A program made the position numbers and the translations under genes. A model generated the notes under the pieces. It made no database searches and had not been told where the DNA came from. It was given only the letters and a program-made list of their open reading frames with translations. Positions 12,608 through 25,790 of a stretch of DNA of 64,000 nt are shown piece by piece. Source of the stretch: Membranipora membranacea (Eukaryota > Bryozoa > Gymnolaemata > Cheilostomatida > Membraniporidae); assembly GCA_914767715.1 (NCBI GenBank), contig OU612068.1, forward strand, positions 10,416,001 through 10,480,000, in the 5' to 3' direction. Every line of letters starts with the position of its first letter. The first letter of the stretch is position 1.

Positions 12608-15600
12608 ATGGATGAGGATGACAAACCATTTGCCTGCTCCTTTCGAGGATGTAAACAGGTGGGTCGTTTGCCCAGGCTATTTTGAATAAACTTTCATACA
12701 GGACACTTTGTGAAAGCAGCAGTCTCTAAACTTATACCACAGCTTTCTGAATTAGACAGGCAATAAGCCAAATTATACGGGCCTTTGCTGCTAAGGTTTT
12801 CACTAAAATATATTCCTTTTTTTTCATTCCAAACAGTACTTTTCAAACTATATAACAGAGGTGAAACATGATAAAATAGTGTCCAATATTGAATGATGTT
12901 AGCCTTAACACCCTTCATTGTAGAAATTTGTGACAGAGGATAGACTATCATACCACTTACAGAAACATGACCTCAACTTTGAAGGCCTCACCAGCTCTTT
13001 GTTCACAGGTAAGATTGTCTGCACTACTGGCATGTGCTCGCAGATATAGGATCATCTTGCTTTCTCTTTTTTTCAATTCAATTCAATTGCTATTTCAATC
13101 ATGCCATCACATTATTTGGGATTTTAAATGAATATTTGGAAAAAAACCATCTCACCTTGCTGTGCGAACAAACATTAGTGATAAACATGACCAAATGACA
13201 ATAATATATATAATGTACCCTGATAAATATTCGATGATGCTCAAAGAGACTTATCATTGAGAGTTGTGTATACCCTCAATATATTTCTAAGGTTGCTTTT
13301 TTATAGAGATTCCAAACTCAATACATTCTGTTGTATTCAAACAACAGACACACCATTCTTGAAAACTCATAGTGTAATCTACCACTCACCAAAGTATAAT
13401 TGGTCTCATCTGTATAATTTGCTGATCTGTCTGTGCAGCTGGTAGAATTTTTTCTACAGATCCTGCCAGTCTTTTCCCCCACCTAACCGGCCGATCTATG
13501 CAAATGATTTTTATAATACGATTCTTAATTCAACAAAACAATTTTAGTTATCTGTTAATTACAGATCAGACACCCACCCCTACCACATTCCTCAAAGATT
13601 GTGAGAATATGGGCTTATTTCAGGACTTACCTCTCACTGTTCCTGCCTCTAAAAATCCTTTTGATGAGTCATTTAGAAAAGCTGTCATCGATCCTGATGT
13701 AAGTGTAACACTAGTTGAGACATAGTGAAGCTGATCACATTATCATTTCACTTAGCCTGATGTTTAAATATACATTAAAATCAGACATTGGCGTTTTAAA
13801 GATCAAATTTTGAAGCATTTTTATGTGTATGAAGTTAAATGTCAGATATGTGTTAAGTCTTGATGCCATCCATATACATACCTTCTCAGACTTGTACTCA
13901 AAAATATTTATATAGAGAGTTAGTCCTTCATACTCAAAGACATTGTTGAAACCGTTATAACCTTCACTCCGTCATCACTTTGACTTGCAGGCAGATGGAT
14001 CGGAGACACCATCTATTCCCATACTTCCTGACAGTGCTAATATACTTCAAACTCCTACCTCCTCCTCCAAAGAGCCACTCAGATTTCTCAAATGTCGTCC
14101 GACCTTTCTCACTCCGGACATTACAAAGCTGACATCACAAATCAGCAATAATGACCTTGACACTCCATCTATTGACAATATGCCAATGGTACGGCTGCCG
14201 ATGGACACCCCCACAACGCCTCCTGTCAATGTGATGATGGGTCTAGGGCTAGTGCCAGTATCCAGACAGTCAAGTTTATCAACATTATCTGATGGGAACA
14301 CTTCCCCGGTGACTATCAGGTAAATTTGTATATGTACTCAAGTAGCGTTTTTTAGCAGAAGAAAACTCCTCAATAATATTACCTATATATATATTATAAT
14401 TTTATTCCATCACACTCAAACAGCCTTTGTTTCATGAGGCTCTCTAAATGAATGTCGGTTGATGTTGCTTGGGGTGAAATATCCTACAAAGCGGCCTCAA
14501 TCATACTGAACTCCACAGGCCGTGCTAATTACAAATTAGTAATTGGCTAACCATCAAATCTCTTGTTTTGTTTGACAGCAGCACAGCTGGCACACCTGTT
14601 AGTCTCCATCCTCCAGACTCTCCAGAGATTACACAGATAATATCTCCACAGCCATCTCAAACCTCCCCACACAGAGAAGCTGTCTCTCCCATTATATTAT
14701 CACAGGGTTCTAACACAGTACTACTTCAGTCAACCGGAATATCAAAACCAGCTGAGACGCCGCAAGCTAGTAACATTCCTCTAACAAACAGTCAAACAAC
14801 TGCTGCATCTCAGCTACGCAGTGTTTCTAGGATAGCAAACCAGCTACTGTCTAAGGCGCAGGATATACAACCCGTAGTACCGAAAAGAAAAGCAGTGTCA
14901 GATTTACCTAACGTTATATCTATACCAACCATAGACCTTAGACCTCCGAGTTCTACTCAGTCGCTAGTCATGCTGCAAATCAATAAGTCGGGTGGTGCAG
15001 TGCTCGTACCCGCAAATCAAATAGTGACTGCGAAAGCAGCTAGTGTATCTCCGGTAAAACTGGCCAGTACTACGCTGTCTGCAGCGGCCGCCGCCGTACA
15101 AGCCCAGCAACATATCAATAAACCTGTAGCTTTAGCTCCTCAACCCACTGCTGCTGTTGATCCCAATCTAGTTAGTAATACAGTCATCCCTGTGAACGCT
15201 GCCGGTGGGGACAATTCTGCTGCCTCTTTACTTCAAGCCAAGCTGGTGAGATAATCATAAATATATCTGTCATTCAAGTGTGTTGAATATATTCACATGT
15301 TGAAAATTCCCTGCTTTAACTCCTCTTAACCATTACCATAGACAGTAGGAGGCCTACACAGAGAATTGGATTCGGTCATCACCATGTGTTGTTTTGGAAT
15401 GGCAGAACCATAATGCATATCTTCTTGTGAATGGATATCTATTAGTTAGGTGTGTTTGACAATTGGTGTCATTGTTATGTACAATTTTATCCTCACCAGA
15501 GGTTGAAGCAGGCACTACAGGGCCCCAATAAAGACCTCGGTAAGCAGCCTGTACAGTTTACATACAGTGGAGGTTCTCAGTCTACGGTATCAGACGGTGA

Positions 15601-18600
15601 AGGTCAGAGAAGTCGTCACTCGAGCAGCCAGCAGCTGAATGGGGGTGTCTCCGGCTCTCTTAAGAGAATGCTCAGTCAAAGTGATGATGAACACTTGGAT
15701 GATGAAGAGAAGCGAGTCAGGAATCTTCAGAGGAACAGGTATCATGACTAATTATGTACTTTGTTTTTAAGTATGTATAGTGTCTATATACGTATACATA
15801 TGTATGTCTGTATAATGTCTGTATACGATCGAGCATACTCTCAATATTCAAGTTCAAGTTACATCTGGAATCAGATGGTGGAATTTCCATCTGAGTTTCT
15901 AAATAACATATCGACGGTAACCTGTAATGGTCTTAAGTGCTTTCACTTGAACTTGCATCATTTGAATTGACTTGGGATAAAATGGGCAGAAAATCGAGAT
16001 AGAAGGTGGAATTAAATACCTGTTGGATTGGAAAGCTCACATCTTCATCATTTATCATGGCATATCAATGATTCCATCGCATGGCGTGGATCACTAAGTT
16101 GAAAATAACAGTTTACTAACTGCATTTATTCCCATGCCATGCAATAATTGCAGAGTTCATGACATGTTCATGATCTCTGAAACTTTTGGGTAACAGCCAT
16201 AAAGTATCATGTGATAAATCATGTTTTGATATGATAGTTTGTTACTATTGCCGCTTTGACGCGCCTGATAAGTTTTGCCTGACATGCTTTGCTGAAAATT
16301 GAAGGTCATCCTTTTCCCACATTTCGTTTTGTACATCGTGATTATATATTCATAAAACTTGGGTTCTTTTATTTTCGCAGAGATGCAGCCAGGCGCTGTA
16401 GAAGGAAGAAAAAAGTTCACATGCAATCTCTCGAGGATAAAGTGAAAACTACTATGCATGTTAATGCTCATTTGCAGGTACTAATTCTCACTATCAAAGG
16501 CCTTGTTGAGTATGATAATATTAAAAGAAAATGTGATTGATAATTTTCCTCGGATGAAAATGGACGACATTGGTTCAAAGAGATATCACATATTTTCCAT
16601 TTTGTAGACTAGAAAGCATTCATGCGTCTTAAATTTTGTTTGACGAGGTTATTTATCAAAATTGCTCATCGGTTTTTATTTCAATAAATAACCATCTGTT
16701 CACTAATACTAGGGCATCAGTCTTGTGTACCATAGTGTACTATATTGCACTATATAGTGTACTATAGGGTGCTAGAGTACACTGTAGTGTAATATACTAT
16801 ACTATAGTGTACTGTAATACACTAGAGTACTATAATGTATGATAGTACTCTAGTACTATAGCACATTATAGTACTATAGTACTCTAGCACACTATATTGC
16901 ACTATATTGCACTATATAATACTGTACTATAGTGTGCTAGAGTACTATAGTACACTGTACTGTAATACACAATAGTACTAGAGTACTATAATGTACTATA
17001 GTGTACTAGAGTACTATAGTGTACTAGAGTACTATATTGTACTATAGTACTATAGTGTACTAGAGTACTATAGTGTACTAGAGTACTATAATGTTCTAGA
17101 GTACTATAGTGTACAGAGTACTATATTGTACTAGAGTACTATAGTGTACTAGAGTACTATAGTGTACTAGAGTACTATAATGTTCTAGAGTACTATAGTG
17201 TACTAGAGTTCTATAGTGTACTAGAGTACTATAATTTACTAGAGTACTATAGTGTACTAGAGTACTATAGGGTACCATAGTACCATGCGTTCTAGCAAAT
17301 TCAAACTGTTTGATTTAATCCAATCTACACCTGTTGTTTAATCTAACTTGGTTTCAATATGTGATGGCAACAAACCCTATATTTACTATGTTTCAGTCAG
17401 AAAACACGAGATTAAAGATGGAGATAGCGGAATTGAAATGTCTCTTTATCGAGCACAAAGACTGTGAGGTCACACAGAGGCAACTAGCTGCTGGTCAGCT
17501 GAACTCCTGTAAGTGGTCACTGTCACGGTTTCGTAGTTGTGTATGTGACGTTTTGTTATCTGCCACCCTCACCAAGTGATGGTTACATTGTGTAGCAAGT
17601 CTTCTTGTTCAATTGTGTGTATTATTTGTGAGTTAGGATTTATTTTGTAGCCTTCAGCTATCTACCTGTAACTATTGCGCAACATCAGGCCTTCCCTACT
17701 CACAAATCACAACTGTCCTGTCACCAAAACTAGCTGCCATGTGATGAATTCACTGGGTTTCAAATTGAGAGGAAATCTTTTACCCTAATTATCTCAGAGA
17801 CATTTCATAAATCCGATTCTAGATTTAAGGGGACATGCAAGTCGTTTTGAAATTTTTGAACCGGTGGGGGTATCTGCTTGAATTTTGGAGTGTGCAAAGT
17901 GCTATTGTCCTTATTGCTTATTCCAATTTTCATAAGTTTTGAACAAAAGCTTTTGAAGAAAATTGTATTTTTGTCCAAATATTTTTCATTTTATTACGAG
18001 CCTAGGCCAGGGTAAAACCATCCCACTCCATCAAACTAAGTCTTAAATGAAGCTAAGAGCTAGTTCTACTCGATGAGCGCGGCAGAATTTGGCATAAGTT
18101 TCTCAGAAGAAAATATTTGAAGAAAATGACATTTTGATAAATCTTATCTGATGTTACCCCATCACATCAAGCATAGCATCCATAATACTGTTTTTATCAC
18201 AAATGTTATGCTCATCGACTTCGTCTCGAATTCTTACCTAAAAAAATGCAACGACTCAGCTACAAAACTTTCTCAGCGTTTATCACTCGTAATAAAGGTG
18301 CAAAAAAGTCAAAAATTTGACTGGGAGAAAATTGAAGTCAAAGTTTACCAATGCTTAGCAATACAGTTTGCCATCTCCGAATTTGTATCTTACCACTTAT
18401 TATACATTTCTAATATTGTGTCACAGTTACCAAAGGTATTTTAACATAATATGAATATATTTATATAAATATTGAGCATTGGCATCCATTCCAAAAGCAC
18501 CACAGAGGCAGATGCAGCACCTTCGCTATCCTTTATTATAGTGGTTTTGTAGAATTTTCTTTTGCATTTTGCTTTGAGATGGGTGTGTAGAGGTATGGGA

Positions 18601-19691
18601 AAGGGGGTAATAGACACATTTAGCTATTTATATCAAACAAATGAATGTCACAGCCTTGATCACAACAATTTTCTCTATCAGAAACTTAAAAAATATTATT
18701 TTTAACAGAAAAAAAAAGTTTGCGCAAAACTCGACTTGCATGTCCCCTTAACTGAAAAGCTCGGTAAATCATTGTTTGGCTTTTAGTAAAGAATAGGTTG
18801 GCTTGAATTTTTATTTATTCATATATTTTGAGGCAAATGTTGGCAAGAAAAACCAAGCTGTAGCTGTATTGCCACTCATACCACATAACCTGGAAATACC
18901 AAAATTTCCTTATCAATCATTTATAATAATGTGACACCGATCCCTTAGCAGGCATTTAAACATCAAATGAATTATGCTTAGGGTTTTTTTTTGCTGCTAG
19001 ACAAATACCAAATGAATCAAACATCACAGTGATATGCTTTGATGTCTTTGTGACTGCAATTTTGAGATTATTACAGAGTTTCAGTTCTCCTTTGCAATTG
19101 ACGAGAGCCCCAGCCTTGCTCTTTGAACAGTGGTTATATCACTATGAGTCTTCTATGCCAAATAGATGAAGGCTACAATAATAACTATTTTTTGATATTG
19201 CTGTATCTAAATAATTTAATGATCAGTTAGTTAGTAAGGTAAAGTGTTAAGTAAACCATCAATTCTAGATATAAAACAGCTGATAAAGGAATTTGGCACT
19301 ACAGCCAGAATTCGGACTAACATCATGATTGATATTAAATGGATATGGCTCTAAGTGTTGGTATTTATCGATATTTATATAAGTATTGCTGGATATATTA
19401 GAATTAAATGGATATATAGCCTATTCTAAATGGATCCAACATTACAATCTGATAATCTTATATTTCAATAATCTCCAATTTATTAGTGGTCAGATGTAAG
19501 GTCTAAGTCCTAAGACCTAAGATATTATATTAGACATATATTTTATAATATGATGCATTACTGTTCTTACAGTGTTACAAACATCGAATCAGTCGGGATC
19601 ACAGCAGCTGCAGATACAGAACACAGCAAACCAGTTCACTGATTCTCTGTCACCTCAAACTGTGACCAGCAGCATCGACTCTCCTTTATGA
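12608..19691 (+). CDS. ATF2/ATF7/CREB5-like bZIP transcription factor
   Basis: Nine coding exons: 12608-12658, 12924-13008, 13565-13698, 13991-14319, 14579-15245, 15500-15738, 16381-16477, 17397-17508, 19573-19691, all phase-compatible, giving 610 residues (human ATF2 has about 505). The start MDEDDKPFACSFRGCKQ opens a C2H2 finger (C-x4-C, then H-x3-H in SYHLQKH). Next comes DQTPTPTTFLKDCENMGLF, the conserved transactivation module whose two Thr-Pro sites are phosphorylated by JNK/p38 in vertebrate ATF2. A long Ser/Thr/Pro/Gln-rich middle follows, then RNRDAARRCRRKKK (DNA-contacting basic region) and a leucine zipper split by an intron after HLQ, ending with IEHKDCEVT. The role is a nuclear, stress-responsive CRE-binding dimer. 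Exon 5 begins at a NAGNAG acceptor (14579 or 14582). One of the three vertebrate paralogues cannot be singled out; this looks like the unduplicated invertebrate form. Confidence 0.94.
16732..17285. repeat. 18-bp AT-rich tandem array (AGTACTATAGTGTACTAG unit)
   Basis: About 550 bp of a variable 18-bp unit made of near-palindromic pieces (GTAC, CTAG, CTATAG). It lies in the ATF2-like intron between the basic-region exon and the zipper exon. Units towards the right end are the most regular; the left end is degenerate. Both strands can form stacked hairpins. The reading frames across it are low-complexity shadows. Confidence 0.9.
17825..18751. mobile_element. TTAA-flanked terminal-inverted-repeat element (piggyBac-like, non-autonomous)
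   Basis: A 20-bp sequence beginning TTAAGGGGACATGCAAG at 17825-17844 recurs exactly inverted at 18732-18751, so the 927-bp element starts and ends in TTAA. TTAA target duplication is typical of piggyBac-type transposons. The interior encodes no recognisable transposase; one frame at 18151-18444 is open for 97 codons but matches nothing I know. It sits in the last intron of the ATF2-like gene. Confidence 0.7.
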
Positions 19692-20558
19692 TCCATAATT
19701 GGTGATTCAAGATTGGTCATCCTAGATTCTGGATTGGTGATCCTTGATTCATTCTAAGCTTGCTGATATAAAGAACTTCGAACATGATTTGCATTCAAAT
19801 ACGATGCTGGCTGCGCTTTAACGCTTATGATTTTGAAAACTATTTCAGAGTTGGATCACAATCATGTGAATAAATTATCAACAATGGCTTAGTGGCTAGT
19901 GTATATATTTGTAAACATAGTTGCTGTCAATTTTGATGGCTATCATTACAATGAACCTGTTTTTTTATTTGATTGTATGGTTACATTTTGGTTTCCAGGG
20001 GAAGCCAGATGAATAATCCTTAATTTTATTTTTTTGCACAGAGTCTTGCTCAGGCTCCAATTTTTTAACTGTTGATAGGAATTTACAGAAATATCATTTT
20101 TATGAGCTCTACAAAAAGTATTATTTGGCTTTTAGTAATGCATGGACACTGCCATATGAACACATCATTGCAATAATCAACTGGAAGCAGAAACCTAACT
20201 TTTATAGTGTTTTTAAGAGAGGATATGAGCCTAGAGTACAAATTTATTTTTGTATTTTCATGTACATTTATGGTGGTTTGCCTAAAAGTCACAGTGTAAT
20301 TGTGTTCTTATTTCTTATGGTGGCTACAAAGTTGACTATGCATAGATATATACATAATATATATGTCTTATTTCATAAATACAAAGATATTTATTGTACT
20401 GCAAAACAAAATCTGTCTCGTTTATTGTGTTAACGATTATGAATATGATTTGCTAAAAGGTTTTTCAGCACAGTATGCATGTGGCCTCTCCCATCAATTG
20501 TCAATGCAGCTTATGCAGAGTGTTATGGTCACGGTAGTCAATGTGGTAAAATTGATAA

Positions 20559-20564
20559 AATAAA
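20559..20564 (+). terminator. AATAAA polyadenylation signal, probable 3' end of the ATF2-like mRNA
   Basis: Canonical hexamer about 870 bases after the ATF2-like stop codon. An earlier AATAAA near 19870 is an alternative. Choosing between them needs transcript data. Confidence 0.4.
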
Positions 20565-22054
20565 AGCTTTGAAACTCAAACTGCTCCAAAGTTGGATTTC
20601 ATTGCATTCCATTATCAGAAATCTTTCTGAAGTTTGATATCTGTTGACAAAATGCCATAACAACCCTATCTGTGCCCTCAAACCAGTTCAAACATGGTGA
20701 AACCAGGGAGGGAGGTCCCACCCTCCCTGGTGAAACTGCTGTCTTATATAATGAATATATGGAGTTGTCCTATATTTGATCGGAGGGGGCAACTCAAGGC
20801 TTATCTATGCTTCATTTTTCACATGACTCCTTGAGACGATGTTAATAAATTGTTTTCAGTGTTTGTTTTGAATTTGAGTTACCTGGTAGATCGGTTGATA
20901 ACAGAAACAAAAGCTGCTTATGTTGTTTCAACAAACTTGATTGACCAAACCCAACACAAAAACTCTACTGCTTTGTTAGAATACAACAATGCACTTAATT
21001 AATGTTCCAACACTTCCAGCTGATTCTAGCAGCTGACCCGCTTTTTATCACTGTGCACTGTGTAAATGAGAATTTCAATCTTGGCAGCCCAGTTGTAAAA
21101 CCTTCATTCTATGTTTTGCAATTCTTGTAAAGTGTGTAATAATTTGCTGACCCGAGGCATTAATTAGCCGAGACTGCTATAATACATTAGTAATATCATT
21201 CCTATACAATGTAATTAATGTTAAGATCTCCATTGATCGTCTATGCAGCCAGCTTCTTTATAATCTCTTCATTATCAAGGAGGAAGATGTGAGTCACAAC
21301 TGCCTTATCAGTTAGCGTTAAAAAGCGAATGAATCAGGAGGATATTCTTTCTGATCGGGAATTTATATCTGAGCGGCGGTTTCTCAGTAGCTTCTTTAAA
21401 CTTCCTGTAATTTTTGACACTGGAATGGCATTTCAGTGATATTTCTCGGTAAGCAGCTAATAATGAATGTAAACTTTTGGAGTTAATTGGTCTGATTGCC
21501 ATCTGATATTTTCTCTCAGCAGCAAGCAGCACATGTTTTGTTTGTTTTATTTAGAGTAGTGGGTGGTTGCATTACTGATCTATTCTAGATGTAAACACAT
21601 AGTAGTGTAAATTAAGATCTTTGTTTGCCTTTGTATTATAATCTGCTGTAATCATATTCTCATACAAGACTGGAGTGCACAGAGCATTTACTGTAGTACT
21701 TTAAATGAGCCACATGATATGTATCTTGTTTGTGGATTGTGGATTGTTGATAGTATCCTGCACTTTATTGTATAGTCTAGGGACATATCATCTCAGCTAA
21801 ACAAGTCATCAGTCATCATCATATAGGTTGTTGTCTTGTGTAGGAATCTAGCTAGACCCAGCAGCTGTGAGCAAGAATATTTACAGCGGCAGACAAAGAT
21901 CTTACTACCTTTCTTACATCAAAGGTGCAAGAGGTCAATCTAATTTGACTGGATCCTGAGCCACTTACAAACCTACAGCTTTGGCGCCAGCCAGAACGTA
22001 CTCAGATATATAGACGAACTACAGACATAAAAGGCAGATCACTTATCAGTGGAT
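20565..22054. other. Intergenic spacer between the ATF2-like and first Quiver-like genes
   Basis: AT-rich, without supported coding exons. It should hold the promoter and any 5'UTR exons of the Quiver-like gene that follows. The minus-strand 74-codon frame at 21308-21532 has no family resemblance and is not called. Confidence 0.5.
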
Positions 22055-25000
22055 ATGATACGCCCAAAGAACTTGTTAGGTAACTTAACCTACTGGAACT
22101 TACTTATGCTTATGAGTTATCTACAAAATAAACCTACCCACGCTCAGGATATGTATTTCACAGGTACAGTGAGTTGTTTATTGCACTTGTTTGTCATGCT
22201 GTGTTCGTGTTGGGATGTTGTCTGACTAGATGTTTTCTGGTGATGTTTCAGCATGTTGTTTGGTGAGTTACTCGTTACTAACGTGCGTCCTCACGCAGGA
22301 CTATTTCCTTGGTAAGGATGTAGAACAAAATCTAGCTATCTAGCTAGAGCGCAGATTGTAGTTACTCAATGTAGAATCTCCATGTGGCCTAAGCATTGGG
22401 GGGGGGGGGGATAAGCAAATGTCGGTTATCATACTATCCAGTTTGTGTGTATATGTGTCAATAGCCTAAAAGGGGTGTTGATAACCGCATGAGACGCTTT
22501 TGAAACGTGTTTTGCATGTGCTAGCTTTGTATTCCCTCCCTTCTGTTTGTTCTGGTCGGTCATACGGAAATTGAGAGTCAGGATGAAGGAGTAGATACTG
22601 ACAGACCTTTTCACCTTATAACCCTCAACCTTATCAGTCATAGTTAGGAAAATAGCATAACTTGTGCCATGAATATGTTTTCTTTTATCCTTGCTTTTTG
22701 TGTATAAGACGAGTCTGCCTAATTCCTGTGCACTTCACATTGACATAGAGCTTGCTTCACCTACCCCCAGCACATGCATTTGCACTCCCCTCTCATCAAT
22801 AGCATAGCTCTTGCTAGTGTTGCAGTAATGTTGGCAAATGCAATTACTTTGCACTATAGTTTTGTATACTCTAGAAAACAGAATTATTCTATCTCCTATC
22901 GGAACCTTTGCAGTGCGGTGAACTGTAATAGATATCTTTGTTAAACTTAGATCATATTGTATCCTGTGTCAGCTCTATCACTGGACCACTGGTCTTCACA
23001 GGTTTTTGATCGGAGACTTATCTCCGCTCAATGTGATATTTTCCTTTTTATTTGTGTTATCATCTTTTGTGCCCAATCCCACGGCGGAGCTAACTTAGAA
23101 GCACAAGACTATTTAGAATAGGTACATTTCTGAGAATTAGGTCCAGCATAGACACCTATCTACATGCAAGCAAATAGATCTTGGTTGATTGGTTAGCTGG
23201 TCAATTTGGAATGCTGCCATTAGGGTATTTATACTGTTGCATGGGCAGGGAATAAAAGGAAAGAAAAATATGAGTAAAGGATTGTTTGACTTCTTTCATA
23301 TGACAGCAGAATGTTTAAAAAATGGCTTGTAACGTCAAAATCAAATTTCTGAGGAAGGAGTCTTTACCCCAGCCAGTTCTGTATTTAAGGCTTCGATATC
23401 TGCCTGAGGGCCGGGAGTTTCTGAAGAAGAAAATTATTTATAAAATGATCATCGTCCTGTATGAGTTGCAAGGCGGAATTCTTAGTACGTTTGACTTAGA
23501 TCTTAAGTTGTTTTGATCTGAGGGCTGTTTCTGCACCTTGTTATTCCGGGGAGGGTCATACTATTTCCAATGTTCAAATCATTATTGGGTTGCATTTTTT
23601 CATCGAGAGTTCAAATTCCAGGACTCAAAGTCACAATTCCGACGCACTCTTAGCTTTACGTACTGTACTCATTTAGTCATTAGATGCTGACTAATCTCTT
23701 AGTAAAATAGTTTTTTGTTTGACCTACATCAAAGCCGAAGTAATAGATTATGTCAACAATGCTCTGACGCTGATGTTAGGGAGTGGTAATATCCCAGAAT
23801 TCAGCCAGTAGCAAAAGATATTGATCACAGTAATTTATAATCTTGAGGCGCTTGTGAAAAACAACGTCTGTATGCTAATCAGTTTGTTAGAGATTGCATT
23901 GCTACTATACGCCCATACAGATATTTGCATAGCAAATATTGAAATTCAAATGAAAAAATTTATTTTTTAGGTCCTATCGATTGTTACACATGCGTGGGGA
24001 CAGCAACCAACAGCTCATGCGGTGACCCGTTCACTCATAACGACTACCTACTCGAGCAGTTTGACCAGGTTAAATGCGACAGAGGTGCTTGTCTGAAACG
24101 TCTCTACAAATCTCACGGTGAGGAACTCTTAATCAATTTATTTACTAGATAATTCATCAGAGGTGTACTGGGTAGGGTAACTATAAACTTGGATTTGGTG
24201 TTCATTTTTTAAGTTTGCAGAAATGGCCTACATGTCTGGCAAAGATAACCAGGAGGAGAAAACTCCTATTTCAAAAATATTACCTACCGATTTTTTATTT
24301 AACTGCACTATCTTATAGGCAGCAAGACCAATAATGAGTTTATTGTACTCAGTGTCAAAGCTTTTTCTATAAAATAGCATGGTCAATCATTTATAGGTGC
24401 AGGTTCACCCCTGAGAATAGCCATTGTGTTGAAAAACGCAGATTTCCCCGGTTGTAAAAGCGTTCGTTTCAGGTCAGCTTATATTCCCAGGTGACCCACT
24501 TCGGGTCATGAGATACAAATGCGACCATATTTTTAGGCACGTGATATATTATTTGTAAATTATGGTCAATACAATCCAAATGACCCTCTGAGTTCTTTGA
24601 AGTCATGTCTGGGTCGGTAATGAATGCTTGGTCGAGCATGGGGGCATCGGATTCAAAATAATAAGTGTATGTTTAATGGTTTGAGACTGCCACTTATGAG
24701 TGGACAAGAAGTGACGAATTCATGAACTTTGCTTCATAAAAACGAGATTGAACCACCCTGGAGGAGCCAAATATTCACAGGAGGAAAAGTTAGCCATTTT
24801 GCCAAGGCCTCAAATAGCTACATTAAAGCTAGCATTTACTCACCCTCCTTACTTTAGATAGACCCCAGCTGAGGCTAGCCAAAATTTCGGGCTAGCCAAC
24901 ACTAAGTCACCCCACACAGACTTAACTAGACTAGCCTATACTTACGCCTCTAGTCTAGTTAAGTGATGAATTTGAGAGGAATATTAAAATACTGTAAACT

Positions 25001-25574
25001 AATAAACATAGTAACACCTAAAATACAAGTTGATAGTTGTCGTATCATGATCTGAATTTTGGTTTGTCTCCACTCTTTTGAGATGAGTAGACAACTTCAA
25101 AGACAAGTTTTTTGTAAACTGCTGCTAAATTAGAACCCTCCCTGATTAGAACCCCACGTATTGTTTATGGTGACAAGCACCTGCAGCGCTTCAAATAATT
25201 GTCTCAAACAAATTTAGAGAGCCATACAACATACAAAAGCAAGCTGTATAGCTCCTGGGGCGTAGTGAACTATCGGTAACCACTTACCTAAAGTTGTTGA
25301 ACTGATGCATAAGACCATTTATAACCAAATCCGGAGACTTATATAGCTACTTTTTATTACAGATGGGGAGCCTATGATTGTAAGAACCTGCTCCAATGAT
25401 ATAGACTTCAAACTGCCGCTAGTACACAATGTCTGTCAAAAAGAGAGTGATGGATTCGGTTATCTCTGCATGTGTGGAATGCCTCTATGCAACAAAGGGC
25501 GGATGACTCATGGAAATGTATCAATTTTGGGAGTTTTACTCTCTCTTATCACTGCGGTACTTTTCCATCATTGA
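22055..25574 (+). CDS. Quiver/Sleepless-like Ly6 GPI-anchored protein, copy 1
   Basis: Three exons: 22055-22163, 23971-24117, 25363-25574; phases match (+1 at each junction) and give 155 residues. Order: N-terminal hydrophobic signal segment (WNLLMLMSYL) up to about THAQD, then a three-finger Ly6/uPAR domain with ten cysteines starting DCYTC and ending CNKG, the family signature CGDPF, then a hydrophobic C-terminus (ILGVLLSLITAVLF) fitting a GPI-attachment signal. NSS is a possible N-glycosylation site. Drosophila Sleepless/Quiver proteins modulate potassium channels and nicotinic receptors at the membrane; this copy's partner is unknown. The next gene has the same exon structure. The first exon is the least certain because several in-frame ATGs exist. 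Confidence 0.85.
23222..23515 (-). mobile_element. 5'-truncated 3' end of the CR1/L2-like LINE family
   Basis: Clearly similar, with mismatches and small gaps, to 49205-49475, the 3' end of the full retrotransposon, in the same orientation. Shared stretches include GAGTCTTTACCCCAG and TTCTGTATTTAAGGCT. Homology stops near 23505, so the copy is 5'-truncated, as is usual for LINE insertions. It lies antisense in intron 1 of the first Quiver-like gene. The 64-codon plus-strand frame here is a shadow. Confidence 0.8.
24920..24964. repeat. Short inverted repeat (ACTTAACTAGACTAG / CTAGTCTAGTTAAGT)
   Basis: Fifteen-base arms separated by about 15 bases, in intron 2 of the first Quiver-like gene. 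The spacer motif CTAGCCTATACTTACGCCT recurs with changes near 9251-9270, suggesting a degraded dispersed repeat. Confidence 0.55.
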
Positions 25575-25710
25575 TTACGAGTAGTGTTCTCTTGCAAATT
25601 TTTTTTAATCAATAAGGATATAAGCTTCAAAAAATCAATATGCAGCAGCACAGATTATTAAGACAATGCAGGTGTGCAAATCCCAGAGGCACTGAAGCCA
25701 AGCCTAAATT

Positions 25711-25790
25711 CTACATAGTCCATATTATTCTACATAGTCCATATTATTCTACATAGTCTATATTAATCTACATAGTATAAATTTCCTTTA
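25711..25790. repeat. Short tandem repeat, about 20-bp unit CTACATAGTCCATATTATT
   Basis: Four successive copies beginning CTACATAGT, the last ones diverged, just downstream of the first Quiver-like stop codon. No coding content. Confidence 0.8.

Noticed and set aside
17096..17278. Minus-strand frame of repeating HYSTLV
   Set aside because: It is a translation of the 18-bp tandem array.
23322..23516. 64-codon plus-strand frame
   Set aside because: It lies antisense over the truncated LINE 3' end.
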